Source: a bacterium (GTDB lineage: Bacteria; Krumholzibacteriota; Krumholzibacteriia; LZORAL124-64-63). Taken from it: a DNA stretch of 64,000 bases. The DNA lies in NCBI GenBank assembly GCA_016719645.1, contig JADJYS010000002.1, positions 248,001 to 312,000 of the forward strand. The letters run 5' to 3'. Below, one piece after another: positions 26,253 through 34,804 of the stretch. Every line of letters begins with the position of its first letter. The stretch's first letter is position 1. The notes beneath the pieces are model-generated. The model was not told the origin of the DNA. It did no database searches and saw only the letters and a program-made list of their open reading frames with translations. The translations under genes were made by a program, and so were the position numbers.

Positions 26253-26623
26253 CGCCCGACGGCGGCGACGCCGGCGGTGTGCAGGCTCCCGCGGACGGCG
26301 AGGCGCTGCTGAGGATGCTGGGCTTGGCGCTCAGGGCGGGCAAGCTGGCCGTCGGGGCGGAACAGGTCTCGCGGCTGGTGGCCAAGGGGCGGCGCCCCGT
26401 GCTCGTGCTGGCGACCGACGCCAGCCCCCGGCAGAGGGACCGCTACCTGGCTCTGGCGCCCGTGCGGGCGGTCTGGGGCGACCTGCTGGGCCGCGAGGAC
26501 CTGGCCCGCGCCCTCGGCCGGCGCAACTTGACGGTCGTCGCCCTCGACGACCCGGATTTCCTGCGAGGTATCGGCGCCGCCGCCCCGCGCGGGGGTCGGA
26601 CACGAAGACGGCGCAACCGCTGA
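26249..26623 (+). CDS. YlxQ-like L7Ae-family RNA-binding protein
   Basis: A 124-residue protein starting at GTG 26249. The core ALLRMLGLALRAGKLAVGAE followed by VSRLVAKGRRPVLVLATDAS is the L7Ae/L30e/Gadd45 fold seen in YlxQ, the small protein encoded between nusA and infB in many bacteria. The C-terminus is Arg-rich (TRRRRNR). It may bind structured RNA; its exact role is not established. It is in frame with nusA in this sequence, but I treat the apparent fusion as an indel artefact. InfB follows 14 bp later. Confidence 0.77.
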   Translation: MTPDGGDAGGVQAPADGEALLRMLGLALRAGKLAVGAEQVSRLVAKGRRPVLVLATDASPRQRDRYLALAPVRAVWGDLLGREDLARALGRRNLTVVALDDPDFLRGIGAAAPRGGRTRRRRNR

Positions 26624-26637
26624 CGGAGGTAGGACAC

Positions 26638-29607
26638 TTGGTCAGGAAGCTCAGGGTCTACGAACTCGCCAAGCACTACGGCGTCGACAGCCCCGTCATC
26701 CTCAAGATGATGCGGGACATGCACGCCGAGGCCAAGAGCCACATGAGCGTGGTCGAGGACGACGTGATCGAGAAGATCCACGCCAGCTACCAGCGCAAGC
26801 GTGAGGCCATGCGCCTGAACTATGCCAAGGCGCACAACTTGGATCCCGAGAAGCTCAAGCACGTCGCCAGCTTCCGGCCCCTCGACCTGCCGGTGGCCCC
26901 CGACGAGCCCGAGGTCGAGAAGAAGCCGGCCAAGCCCGCGAAGAAGACCGCCAAGAAGAAGGTCGCCGCCAAGAAGGAGCCGGCCGCGAAGGACGCGGCG
27001 GCGAAGAAGCCGGCCGCCAAGGCCGCGGCCGACACGGCGGCGGCCGCGACGCCCCCGGCGTCGCCGACGCCGGCGGCGGACCCGGCCGCCGCGGCCCCGG
27101 CCGCGAAGCCCGTCCGCAAGGCCGCCCCGCCGGCGCCGGAGGCGCCCGCGGAGCCCGAAGCCGCGGCGAAGCCGCCGCTGCGCCGCGCCCGGATCATCAA
27201 GCGGGCCGACGTCCCGGTCAAGGCCGAGGCGGTCGCCGAAGAGGTCCCGGCCGAGGCGCCCGCGCCCGCGGCCGAAGAGACGGTCGAGCCGGCCGCCGCG
27301 ACGCCGGTCGAGGTCGCCGACGCGGAGGCCCCCGAGGTCGCCGCCGAGGCGGCCCCCGAAGAGACGGACGGCGCGGCGCGCCCCGGCGCCCGCGACGAGA
27401 AGCCGGGGGCGGGCGCTCGCCGCCCGCGGCGCACGGCCAAGGTCATCCGCATGGGTTCCGGCGTGGTCCAGACCAAGACGGGGCTGGTGGTTCCCGAGAA
27501 CCGGGGGCCCGGCGGCGGGCCCGGCGGCCCGCCGGGCACCGGCGCCGACGGCCAGCCGACCGAGAACTGGGATTGGGGCGAGGTGCGGCGCGACATCGCC
27601 GGCCACCGCGGCCGCGGCGACGTCAACAGCTCGGTGCGGGACTCCGTCCAGGCCGCGATGCAGCGCCGGCAGGAAGTCCGCGAAGGCACGCCGGACAGTG
27701 ACCGGCGCAAGCGCCGCAAGAAGAAGAAGGTGGACGAGGTGGCCGTAGCCCAGAGCGTGAAGCAGACCCTGGCCCAGCTCGACGGCGCCAAGGGCGGGCG
27801 GCGGCGCCACCGGCGCGGGGCCGGTGCGGAGGCCGAGTCGGAAACCGGGCCGATGCTGCGCGTCACCGAGTTCATCACCGTGCAGGAGCTGGCCGAGAAG
27901 TTCGAGATCCAGCCGCGCGAGGTCATCGCCAAGCTGTTCGCCCAGGGCGTGATGGCGACGATGAACCAGCGCCTGGAGCGGGACCAGATCGAACTGCTGG
28001 CCGACGAGTTCGAGAAGGACGTCGAGTTCCTCAGCGAGTACGGCGAGGAGGAGCTGGCCGACGCCGAGCCCGAGGTCCGCGAGGAGGACCTCGAGCACCG
28101 CGCGCCGGTGGTCACCGTCATGGGCCACGTGGACCACGGCAAGACGTCGCTGCTGGACTACATCCGCAAGACCAACGTCATCGCCGGCGAGGCCGGCGGC
28201 ATCACCCAGCACATCGGCGCCTACCGCGTGCAGACGCCGGGCGGCCCGATCACCTTCCTGGACACGCCGGGCCACGAGGCCTTCAGCGCCATGCGCGCGC
28301 GCGGCGCCCAGGTCACCGACATCGTGATCCTGGTGGTCGCGGCCGACGACCGCATCATGCCGCAGACCATCGAGGCCATCAACCACGCCAAGGCGGCGGG
28401 CGTGCCGCTGATCGTGGCCATCAACAAGATCGACCTGCCCGGCGCGCGCCCCGACCTGGTGAAGCAGGACCTGCTGGGCCAGGGCATCGTGGTCGAGGAG
28501 TTCGGCGGCGAGGTGCTCAGCGCCGAGATCTCCGCGAAGAAGGGCCTCAACATCGAGCGGCTGCTCGAGCTGGTCCACCTGCAGTCCGAGGTGCTCGAGC
28601 TCGCGGCCTCGTCCAAGGGCAACGCCCGCGGCGTCGTGGTCGAGGCCTCGAAGGAACCGGGCCGCGGCGTCGTCTTCACGGTCCTGGTGGAGCAGGGCAC
28701 GCTGCGCGTGGGCGACCACTTCGTCTGCGGCATGCAGGACGGCAAGGTGCGCGCGCTGCTCGACGAGCGCGGCGAGGTCCTGGCCGAGGCCCGGCCCGGC
28801 GAGCCGGCCGTGGTCCTCGGGGCCGGCGACGTGCCGCTGGCGGGCGACCGCCTCCACGTCACCGACACCGAGCGCGAGTCCCGCGACATCGCCGGCAAGC
28901 GCCGGCAGCTGCAGCGCGTCCAGCAGTTCTCGGCGCCCAAGCGCTCGATCTCGCTGGACAACCTGGCGGAGATGGTGGCCCAGGGCGACACCAAGGAGCT
29001 GCCGATCATCGTCAAGGGCGACGTGTCGGGCTCGGTGGAGGCGATCTGCGACGCCCTGCTGGACCTGAACACCGACGAGGTCCACGTCCGCATCGTGCAC
29101 AAGGGCGTCGGCGCCATCAACGACTCGGACGTGCTGCTGGCCTCGAACACCGGCGCGATGATCATCGGCTTCCACATGCGCCCCGGCAACGCCATCCAGG
29201 AGCGGGCCAAGGAGCAGGGCGTGACCATCGAGGTCTTCGACATCATCTACGAGGTCGTCGACACGATGCGCAAGGCGATGGCCGGCCTGCTCGGCAAGAT
29301 CCGCCGCGAGGTCTCGACCGGCTCGGCCGAGATCCGCGTGGTCTACCGCATCCCGAAGGTCGGGACCATCGCCGGCGCCTACGTCACCAAGGGCACCATC
29401 ATCCGCAACTCGCTGCTGCGGCTGGTGCGCCACGAGATGATGATCTTCGAGGGCAAGATCAGCTCGCTGAAGCGCTTCAAGGACGACGTCCGCGAGGTGC
29501 AGTCGGGCTACGAGTGCGGCATCGGCCTCGAGAACTTCCACGACCTGCAGGAAGGCGACGTGGTCGAGACCTACCGCATCGAGGAGGAGACCCGGACCGA
29601 GCTGTAG
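26638..29607 (+). CDS. infB: Translation initiation factor IF-2
   Basis: 989 residues. TTG 26638 is chosen because GGAGG lies 8 bp upstream and the product starts with the IF2 N-terminal motif VRKLRVYELAKHYGVDSPVI. Residues ~95-400 are a low-complexity Ala/Pro/Lys/Glu linker, typical of high-GC IF-2. The GTPase domain has G1 GHVDHGKTSLLD (~residue 493), DTPGHEAF and NKIDLPGA, followed by the beta-barrel and the C2 fMet-tRNA-binding domain (EVSTGSAEIRVVYRIPKVGT). IF-2 recruits initiator tRNA and joins subunits. Intact and slightly longer than E. coli IF-2. Confidence 0.97.
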   Translation: MVRKLRVYELAKHYGVDSPVILKMMRDMHAEAKSHMSVVEDDVIEKIHASYQRKREAMRLNYAKAHNLDPEKLKHVASFRPLDLPVAPDEPEVEKKPAKPAKKTAKKKVAAKKEPAAKDAAAKKPAAKAAADTAAAATPPASPTPAADPAAAAPAAKPVRKAAPPAPEAPAEPEAAAKPPLRRARIIKRADVPVKAEAVAEEVPAEAPAPAAEETVEPAAATPVEVADAEAPEVAAEAAPEETDGAARPGARDEKPGAGARRPRRTAKVIRMGSGVVQTKTGLVVPENRGPGGGPGGPPGTGADGQPTENWDWGEVRRDIAGHRGRGDVNSSVRDSVQAAMQRRQEVREGTPDSDRRKRRKKKKVDEVAVAQSVKQTLAQLDGAKGGRRRHRRGAGAEAESETGPMLRVTEFITVQELAEKFEIQPREVIAKLFAQGVMATMNQRLERDQIELLADEFEKDVEFLSEYGEEELADAEPEVREEDLEHRAPVVTVMGHVDHGKTSLLDYIRKTNVIAGEAGGITQHIGAYRVQTPGGPITFLDTPGHEAFSAMRARGAQVTDIVILVVAADDRIMPQTIEAINHAKAAGVPLIVAINKIDLPGARPDLVKQDLLGQGIVVEEFGGEVLSAEISAKKGLNIERLLELVHLQSEVLELAASSKGNARGVVVEASKEPGRGVVFTVLVEQGTLRVGDHFVCGMQDGKVRALLDERGEVLAEARPGEPAVVLGAGDVPLAGDRLHVTDTERESRDIAGKRRQLQRVQQFSAPKRSISLDNLAEMVAQGDTKELPIIVKGDVSGSVEAICDALLDLNTDEVHVRIVHKGVGAINDSDVLLASNTGAMIIGFHMRPGNAIQERAKEQGVTIEVFDIIYEVVDTMRKAMAGLLGKIRREVSTGSAEIRVVYRIPKVGTIAGAYVTKGTIIRNSLLRLVRHEMMIFEGKISSLKRFKDDVREVQSGYECGIGLENFHDLQEGDVVETYRIEEETRTEL

Positions 29608-29643
29608 CGCGGACGCGCGCGGCCGGCGCCGGCGGACCGGCGG

Positions 29644-29668
29644 GCAGGACGGCGCGCAGCCGTCCTGC
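29644..29668 (+). terminator. Hairpin between infB and rbfA, possible weak terminator
   Basis: GCAGGACGGC (29644-29653) pairs perfectly with GCCGTCCTGC (29659-29668) around GCGCA. Only three Ts follow (GTTTCC), so it may be a partial terminator, pause site or mRNA-stabilising hairpin rather than an operon end. Confidence 0.5.
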
Positions 29669-29700
29669 CGCGTTTCCAGGCCGAAGCCAGGATGGTGGGC

Positions 29701-31104
29701 ATGGATCCCTACAAGCTGCAGCGCCAGAACGCGGCGATCCGCAAGGTCCTCGGCGAGCTGCTCGCCGTCGAGGTCAAGGACCCCCGCGTCGGCTTCGTGA
29801 CGATCAGCGGCGTGGAGCTCAACCGCGACCAGACCGTCGCCGAGGTCTTCGTGTCGGTCCTCGGCGGCGAGCAGGAGCGCAAGGACAGCCTGGCCGGCCT
29901 GAAGAAGGCCCGCGGCTTCCTGCAGGGCCGCCTCAGCGACCTGCTGCGCCTGCGCGCCACGCCCGACCTGCGCTTCATCTACGACGAGTCGCTGGACCAG
30001 GGGCTGGGCGTCGAGACCATCCTGGACGAGCTGAGCGCCCGCGGCGAGTTCGTGGACGAGGCCGAGCGCCGCCGCCGCCGCACGCTGGACTCGCTCGCGC
30101 CGCCCCCGGACCTGCTGGCGGCCCTGGCGGCCGCGTCGCGGATCTGGGTGGCGCCCCACGTCAACCCCGACCCCGACGCCATGGGCTCCGCCCTGGCGCT
30201 GGCCGAGGCCCTGCGCGAGACCGGCCGGGAGGCCGAGGCCCTGCGCTACGCCGAGGCGCCGGCGGGTTGCGAGACCCTGCCCGGCTACCCCGAGGCGCTG
30301 GACCCTGAGGCCGTCGCCGCCGCGCTTGCCGGCGGCGAGGGGCCCGACCTGGTCGTCACCGTGGACTGCCACCACCTGGAGCGGACCGGCGATTACGCGG
30401 CCGCCCTGGCGGACGTCGGCGCCGCCTGGTGCATCGACCACCACCTCGACGGCAACGGCCCCGCGCCGCTGCCGGGCTGGATCGAGCCGGTGGCCAGCTC
30501 GGCCTCGCTGCTGGTGCTGCGGGTGATCGAGTCGCTCGCCGCCGGCGACGGCGAGGGCGCGCCCGCGTTCGCCCTCAACGCGTCGATGGCGACCAACCTC
30601 TACGCCGGGCTCTACACCGACACCGGGGGCTTCCGCTTCCCCAACACGCTGCCGCTGAGCTTCGAGGCCGCCGCGCGCCTGGTGTCGGCCGGCGCCGACG
30701 CCGCCGACGTCGCGGAGCGGACCCTGCACCAGCGCACGCCGGCCTCGCTGGCGCTGCTGGCCCGGGTGCTGGACACCTTCGAGTACCACCACGGGGGGCG
30801 CCTCCTCTCGCTCCGCGTCACGCGCGCGATGCTGGCCGCGACGGGCACCGTCATGGCCGACACCGAGCAGTTCACCGGGCTGGCCTCGGCGGTCCGCGGC
30901 GTGCGCTTCGTGGTGTTCCTGAAGGAGCGCGAGGACGGCGCCTGGCGCGTCTCGCTGCGCACCGACGCCGCCGGCGACGTGCACGCGGCCGCGTCGCGGC
31001 GCGGCGGCGGCGGCCACCGCCAGGCGGCGGGCTGCACCGTGGCCGGGGATCCCGCGACGCTGGTCGCCGAACTCGCGGCGGAACTCGCCCCCCAGCTCGA
31101 CTGA
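29701..31104 (+). CDS. rbfA: RbfA fused to a DHH/DHHA1 (NrnA-type) phosphoesterase
   Basis: A 467-residue single frame with two domains. ATG 29701 has AGGA about 8 bp upstream; ATG 29692 is the alternative. Residues 1-~115 are ribosome-binding factor A (KVLGELLAVEVKDPRVGFVT, then LRFIYDESLDQGLGVETIL). From ~130 a DHH phosphoesterase follows: HVNPDPDAMGSALA (motif I), VVTVDCHH (motif II), DHHLDG (motif III), TDTGGFRF (motif IV), and the DHHA1 RNA-binding end GGGGHRQAAGC. NrnA degrades nanoRNA and/or pAp. rbfA and nrnA are usually separate neighbours; here no stop or clear internal start separates them. Given other indels nearby, a hidden frame error at the joint is possible but not visible. 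Confidence 0.86.
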   Translation: MDPYKLQRQNAAIRKVLGELLAVEVKDPRVGFVTISGVELNRDQTVAEVFVSVLGGEQERKDSLAGLKKARGFLQGRLSDLLRLRATPDLRFIYDESLDQGLGVETILDELSARGEFVDEAERRRRRTLDSLAPPPDLLAALAAASRIWVAPHVNPDPDAMGSALALAEALRETGREAEALRYAEAPAGCETLPGYPEALDPEAVAAALAGGEGPDLVVTVDCHHLERTGDYAAALADVGAAWCIDHHLDGNGPAPLPGWIEPVASSASLLVLRVIESLAAGDGEGAPAFALNASMATNLYAGLYTDTGGFRFPNTLPLSFEAAARLVSAGADAADVAERTLHQRTPASLALLARVLDTFEYHHGGRLLSLRVTRAMLAATGTVMADTEQFTGLASAVRGVRFVVFLKEREDGAWRVSLRTDAAGDVHAAASRRGGGGHRQAAGCTVAGDPATLVAELAAELAPQLD

Positions 31105-31112
31105 CGCGGCGC

Positions 31113-32108
31113 ATGGAGACCAGGCCGCACGGATTGCTGCTGGTGGACAAGCCCCGGGGCCTGTCCTCCCACGGCGTGGTCGCGACCGTGCTGCGCACCC
31201 TGAGCCCCGGCCGCCAGGCCCGCGGCGCGCCCCGCTACCGCTGCGGTCACGCCGGCACGCTGGACCCCATGGCCACCGGCCTGCTGCTGGTGCTCTGCGG
31301 CGCGGCCACCCGCCTCTCGACCTTCCTGCTCGGCCACGACAAGACCTACCGGGCCACCGTCAGCTTCGGCACGTCCACCGACACCCTCGACGCGGACGGC
31401 GCGCCCGACGCCCGGGCCCCGGTCGCCGCGTCGGCGGACGACCTCGCGGCCGCGCTGGCCCGCTTCCGCGGCGACCAGCTGCAGGTCCCGCCGGTGATCT
31501 CGGCCCTGAAGCGCGACGGCGTGCCCCTCTACAAGCGGGCCCGCCGCGGCGAGGAGCCGCCGGCGTCGCCGGCCCGCGCGGTGCGGATCTCCGCCCTCGA
31601 ACTGGCCGGCGTGCGCTGGGGCGTCCCCGGGCCCGACGGGGCGGCGGTCCACGAGGCCGACCTGGTGCTGGCCTGTTCGTCCGGGACGTACATCCGCGCG
31701 CTGGCCCGCGACCTGGCGCTCGCCCTGGGCACCGTCGGCCACCTGTCGTCGCTGCGACGGGAGCGGGTCGGGCCCTTTGAGGTTGCGCGGGCCCTGCCGG
31801 CGGATATGATGCGGGACGCGCGGGCCGTCGCCGGCGCGGTGATCCCGTCCGCCTCGGCCCTGCCGGAGGCGCCGGCGGTCCCGCTGACCGCGGGCGAAGC
31901 CGCGGACCTGCGCCGGGGGCTGCCCCCGGGCGCGGACCTGACGGCGCGGGCGACGCTCGCAGCGGCCGCCGCGGCGCCCGCGGGGCTGTTGCGGCTGCTG
32001 GCCCCGGACGGGGGGCTGGTCGCGGTCGCCCGCCTGGAAATGGATGACGCCGGCGCGGGGCGCCTGCGCACGCCGGCCGTGTTCCCGGCGACGCCCACGT
32101 CGGACTAG
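31113..32108 (+). CDS. truB: tRNA pseudouridine-55 synthase TruB
   Basis: 331 residues. It isomerises U55 in the tRNA T-arm. The catalytic Asp51 is in CGHAGTLDPMATGLL. LVDKPRGLSSHGVV opens the protein, PPVISALKRDGVPLYKRAR is the family's KRxG-containing region, and CSSGTYIRALARDL is a further conserved block. The C-terminal extension (~230-331) is a PUA-like domain. ATG 31113 lies 8 bp after the rbfA/nrnA stop. Normal length. Confidence 0.94.
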   Translation: METRPHGLLLVDKPRGLSSHGVVATVLRTLSPGRQARGAPRYRCGHAGTLDPMATGLLLVLCGAATRLSTFLLGHDKTYRATVSFGTSTDTLDADGAPDARAPVAASADDLAAALARFRGDQLQVPPVISALKRDGVPLYKRARRGEEPPASPARAVRISALELAGVRWGVPGPDGAAVHEADLVLACSSGTYIRALARDLALALGTVGHLSSLRRERVGPFEVARALPADMMRDARAVAGAVIPSASALPEAPAVPLTAGEAADLRRGLPPGADLTARATLAAAAAAPAGLLRLLAPDGGLVAVARLEMDDAGAGRLRTPAVFPATPTSD

Positions 32109-32117
32109 GGGGAGATC

Positions 32118-33224
32118 GTGCGCCTGATCCGGCTCAGCAGCGAACTGATCACGCGGATCCTGGACGGCCGCGAGAAGCTGCCCGGCGAAGCCCTGGCCGA
32201 TACGGCGGTCGCGCTGGGCGCCTTCGACGGCGTGCACCTCGGCCACCGCGCGCTGATCGACGCCGTCCGCCGGGCCCGCGAGCAGCGCGGCCTCTCCCTG
32301 AGCTGCCTGTTCACCTTCCGCCACCACCCGCGCAGCGTCCTGGACGCCGACCGCCCGCGCCTGCTGACCAGCTGGAGCGAGAAGCTGGCGCTCCTGCAGG
32401 AGACGGGCGTGGACGCGGTGGTCGCCGCCGACTTCTGCCCGGCGCTCGCCGCGCTGCCCTACGACGAATTCGTCCGCCGCTTCCTGCGCGGGCTGCTCGG
32501 CATGCAGCACCTCGTCGGCGGGCACGACGTGCACCTGGGCGCCGGCCGCGGCGGCCGCGCCGACTCCCTGGCGGATCTGGCCCGTCGCGACGGCTTCGGG
32601 TTCGAAGTCGTGCCGCCGCTGACGCTCGGCGGCGAGGTCGTCAGCAGTTCCACGGTCCGCCGCCGGCTGCGCGAGGGCGAGGTGGCCCGGGCCGCGGACA
32701 TGCTCGGCCGCCCCTACAGCCTCTGGGGAGAGGTGGGTTACGGCGCCGGGCGCGGCGCGACCCTGGGCTACCCGACGGCCAACGTCGAGCCCCTGGACCC
32801 CGACAAGCAGCTGCCGGCCCCCGGCGTCTACGCCGTCTGGGTCCACGTGCCGACCGACGCCGTCGTCGGCGACGACCGCCGGGCGGTGGTCGGCTACCGC
32901 CACGGGCACCTGCCCGAGGTCGACCGCCACGGCGACCTGCTCGGCGCGCCGGGCACCGAGCGCGCCGTCTGCCGGGGGATGCTCAACTACGGCTCGGCGC
33001 CGACGGTCAACCCGGGCGGCCTGCCGCAGCCGCGGCTCGAGGTGCACGTGCTCGACTTCCGCGGGTACGTGCGCGAGCGCAGCCTCAAGCTGGAATGGGT
33101 GGCCCGGCTGCGCGACGAGCGGGCGTTCCCCTCGGTCGAGGCGCTGCGGGAGCAGCTGGCCCGCGACGAGGCGGCCGCGCGCGCGGCGCTCGATCCCGAG
33201 ACCCTCAACCGGCGCGGGGGCTGA
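32118..33224 (+). CDS. ribF: Bifunctional riboflavin kinase / FAD synthetase
   Basis: A 368-residue enzyme that makes FMN then FAD from riboflavin. The GTG start has GGGGGAGA upstream. The N-terminal FAD synthetase has the nucleotidyltransferase motif ALGAFDGVHLGHRALI and TFRHHP, and later VSSSTVRRRLREGEV. The C-terminal flavokinase has GRGATLGYPTANVEP with the conserved Thr/Asn pair, GVYAVWV, and LEVHVLDFRG. A ~25-residue insert in the kinase domain (GDDRRAVVGYRHGHLPEVDR, ~residue 255) is longer than in most homologues. It follows truB by 9 bp, the usual order. Confidence 0.94.
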   Translation: MRLIRLSSELITRILDGREKLPGEALADTAVALGAFDGVHLGHRALIDAVRRAREQRGLSLSCLFTFRHHPRSVLDADRPRLLTSWSEKLALLQETGVDAVVAADFCPALAALPYDEFVRRFLRGLLGMQHLVGGHDVHLGAGRGGRADSLADLARRDGFGFEVVPPLTLGGEVVSSSTVRRRLREGEVARAADMLGRPYSLWGEVGYGAGRGATLGYPTANVEPLDPDKQLPAPGVYAVWVHVPTDAVVGDDRRAVVGYRHGHLPEVDRHGDLLGAPGTERAVCRGMLNYGSAPTVNPGGLPQPRLEVHVLDFRGYVRERSLKLEWVARLRDERAFPSVEALREQLARDEAAARAALDPETLNRRGG

Positions 33225-33249
33225 ACGCCCTCCCGCCCAGGAGCGACCG

Positions 33250-34146
33250 ATGGACGTCACCACCCCCGCCGCGGGCCTGCGCAAGGGCCTCGTGCTGGCC
33301 GGCGGCGCCGGCAGCCGCCTGTACCCGCTGACCCGCGTGGCCAGCAAGCAGCTGCAGCCGGTCTACGACAAGCCCATGATCTACTACCCGCTCGCGACCC
33401 TGATGATGGCCGGCCTGCGGGACATCCTGGTCGTCTCGACGCCGCAGGACACGCCCCGCTTCCAGGACCTGCTCGGCGACGGCTCCCAGTGGGGCATCCG
33501 CCTGACCTACGCGGTCCAGCCCGAGCCCAAGGGCATCGCCCAGGCCTTCCTGGTCGGGGAGGAGTTCCTGGCGGGCGAGGGCGTCTGCCTGATCCTGGGC
33601 GACAACGTCTTCCACGGCCGCATGAACCTGGACCGCATCGTGGCCGAATTCCGCGGCGGCGCCCGCATCTTCGGCTACCCGGTGCTGGACCCCGAGCGCT
33701 ACGGCGTGGTGGAGTTCGACGCGGCGGGCCGCGCGATCAGCATCGAGGAGAAGCCGCTGCGGCCGCGCTCGCGCTACGCGATCCCCGGCCTCTACCTCTT
33801 CGACGAGCGGGTCGTGGAGATCACCCGCGGCCTGAAGCCCTCGCCGCGCGGCGAGCTGGAGATCTCCGACGTCAACCGGGCCTACCTCGAGCGCGGCGAG
33901 CTGGTGGTCGAGAAGCTCGGCCGCGGCATCGCCTGGCTCGACACCGGCACCCACACGAGCCTGCTCGAGGCCAGCCAGTTCATCGGGCTGCTCGAGGCCC
34001 GCCAGGGCCTGAAGATCGCCTGCCTGGAGGAGGTGGCCTACAACCGGGGCTTCCTGGACCGGGCCGGCCTGGAGGCGGCGACCGCGGCGATGCCCGCCTC
34101 GAGCTACCGCTCCTACCTCGAGCGGATCCTGAAGGAAGGCCTGTAG
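33250..34146 (+). CDS. rmlA: Glucose-1-phosphate thymidylyltransferase
   Basis: A 298-residue RmlA, the short homotetrameric form, forming dTDP-glucose from glucose-1-P and dTTP. Signature GLVLAGGAGSRLYPLTRVAS (the GGxGxRL nucleotide loop), then KQLQPVYDKPMIYYPL. Also LILGDNVFHG, EKPLRPRSRYAIPGLYLFDE, and LDTGTHTSLLEAS. An AGGAG ribosome binding site precedes the ATG. It abuts rmlC with no gap. The rmlB and rmlD partners needed for complete dTDP-rhamnose synthesis are not in the window. Confidence 0.95.
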   Translation: MDVTTPAAGLRKGLVLAGGAGSRLYPLTRVASKQLQPVYDKPMIYYPLATLMMAGLRDILVVSTPQDTPRFQDLLGDGSQWGIRLTYAVQPEPKGIAQAFLVGEEFLAGEGVCLILGDNVFHGRMNLDRIVAEFRGGARIFGYPVLDPERYGVVEFDAAGRAISIEEKPLRPRSRYAIPGLYLFDERVVEITRGLKPSPRGELEISDVNRAYLERGELVVEKLGRGIAWLDTGTHTSLLEASQFIGLLEARQGLKIACLEEVAYNRGFLDRAGLEAATAAMPASSYRSYLERILKEGL

Positions 34147-34692
34147 ATGATCGTCAAGAAGACGGATCTGCCCGACGTGCTGCTGCTGGAGCCGCGGGTC
34201 TTCCCCGACGAGCGGGGCTTCTTCCTGGAGAGCTTCAACGCCCGCACCTGGCGCGAGGCCGTCGGCTTCCTGCCGGAGTTCGTGCAGGACAACCACTCCC
34301 GCTCGCGCCGCGGCGTGGTGCGGGGGCTGCACTACCAGGTGCGGCACGTCCAGGGCAAGCTCGTGCAGGCGGTGCGCGGCGAGATCTTCGACGTGGCGGT
34401 CGACCTGCGGCGGGACTCGCCCGCCTGCGGGAAGTGGACCGCGGCGGTGCTGTCGGACGCGAACCACCGCCAGCTCTGGATCCCGCCCGGGTTCGCCCAC
34501 GCCTTCCTGACGCTGAGCGACGAGGCGGACGTGCTCTACAAGACCACGGACTACTACGACCGCGACGCCGAGCGCTGCATCCGCTGGGACGACCCCGACC
34601 TGGGCATCGCCTGGCCGCTGCCGGCCGCCGCGGTGCTCTCGGAGAAGGACCGCGGCGCGGTCCCCCTGCGGGAGGCGGAGCTCTTCGGCTGA
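34147..34692 (+). CDS. rmlC: dTDP-4-dehydrorhamnose 3,5-epimerase
   Basis: A 181-residue cupin epimerase, the third step of dTDP-L-rhamnose synthesis. Motifs: PDERGFFLESFN, FVQDNHSRSRRGVVRGLHYQ with the catalytic His, GEIFDVAVDLRRDSP, and WIPPGFAHAFLTLSDEADVL followed by Tyr residues of the active site (YKTTDYYD). The ATG begins immediately after the rmlA stop, so the two are translationally coupled. Normal length. Confidence 0.95.
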   Translation: MIVKKTDLPDVLLLEPRVFPDERGFFLESFNARTWREAVGFLPEFVQDNHSRSRRGVVRGLHYQVRHVQGKLVQAVRGEIFDVAVDLRRDSPACGKWTAAVLSDANHRQLWIPPGFAHAFLTLSDEADVLYKTTDYYDRDAERCIRWDDPDLGIAWPLPAAAVLSEKDRGAVPLREAELFG

Positions 34693-34702
34693 GGCCGCGG
34701 GG

Positions 34703-34721
34703 GGGCGGTTCGCCGTTTTTT
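34703..34721 (+). terminator. Weak terminator after rmlC
   Basis: A short GGCG/CGCC stem (34704-34707 with 34711-34714) with a GTT loop, or alternatively CGG-TTCG-CCG, followed directly by G and six Ts (34716-34721). The stem is short but the T tract is the longest in this stretch. It lies 11 bp after rmlC and ~85 bp before cysC. Confidence 0.4.
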
Positions 34722-34804
34722 CATTTGCCGGGCCCGGCCGCGGGTGCGTTCTTCGCCCGCAACCACCACCACAAGGCCGCGCCGAGCGTGCGGCGGGAGC
34801 AGAC

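Noticed and set aside
24037..26637. In-frame extension of infB by ~870 residues upstream
   Set aside because: It is an out-of-frame reading of rimP and nusA. The IF2 N-domain starts at 26638 behind a ribosome binding site.
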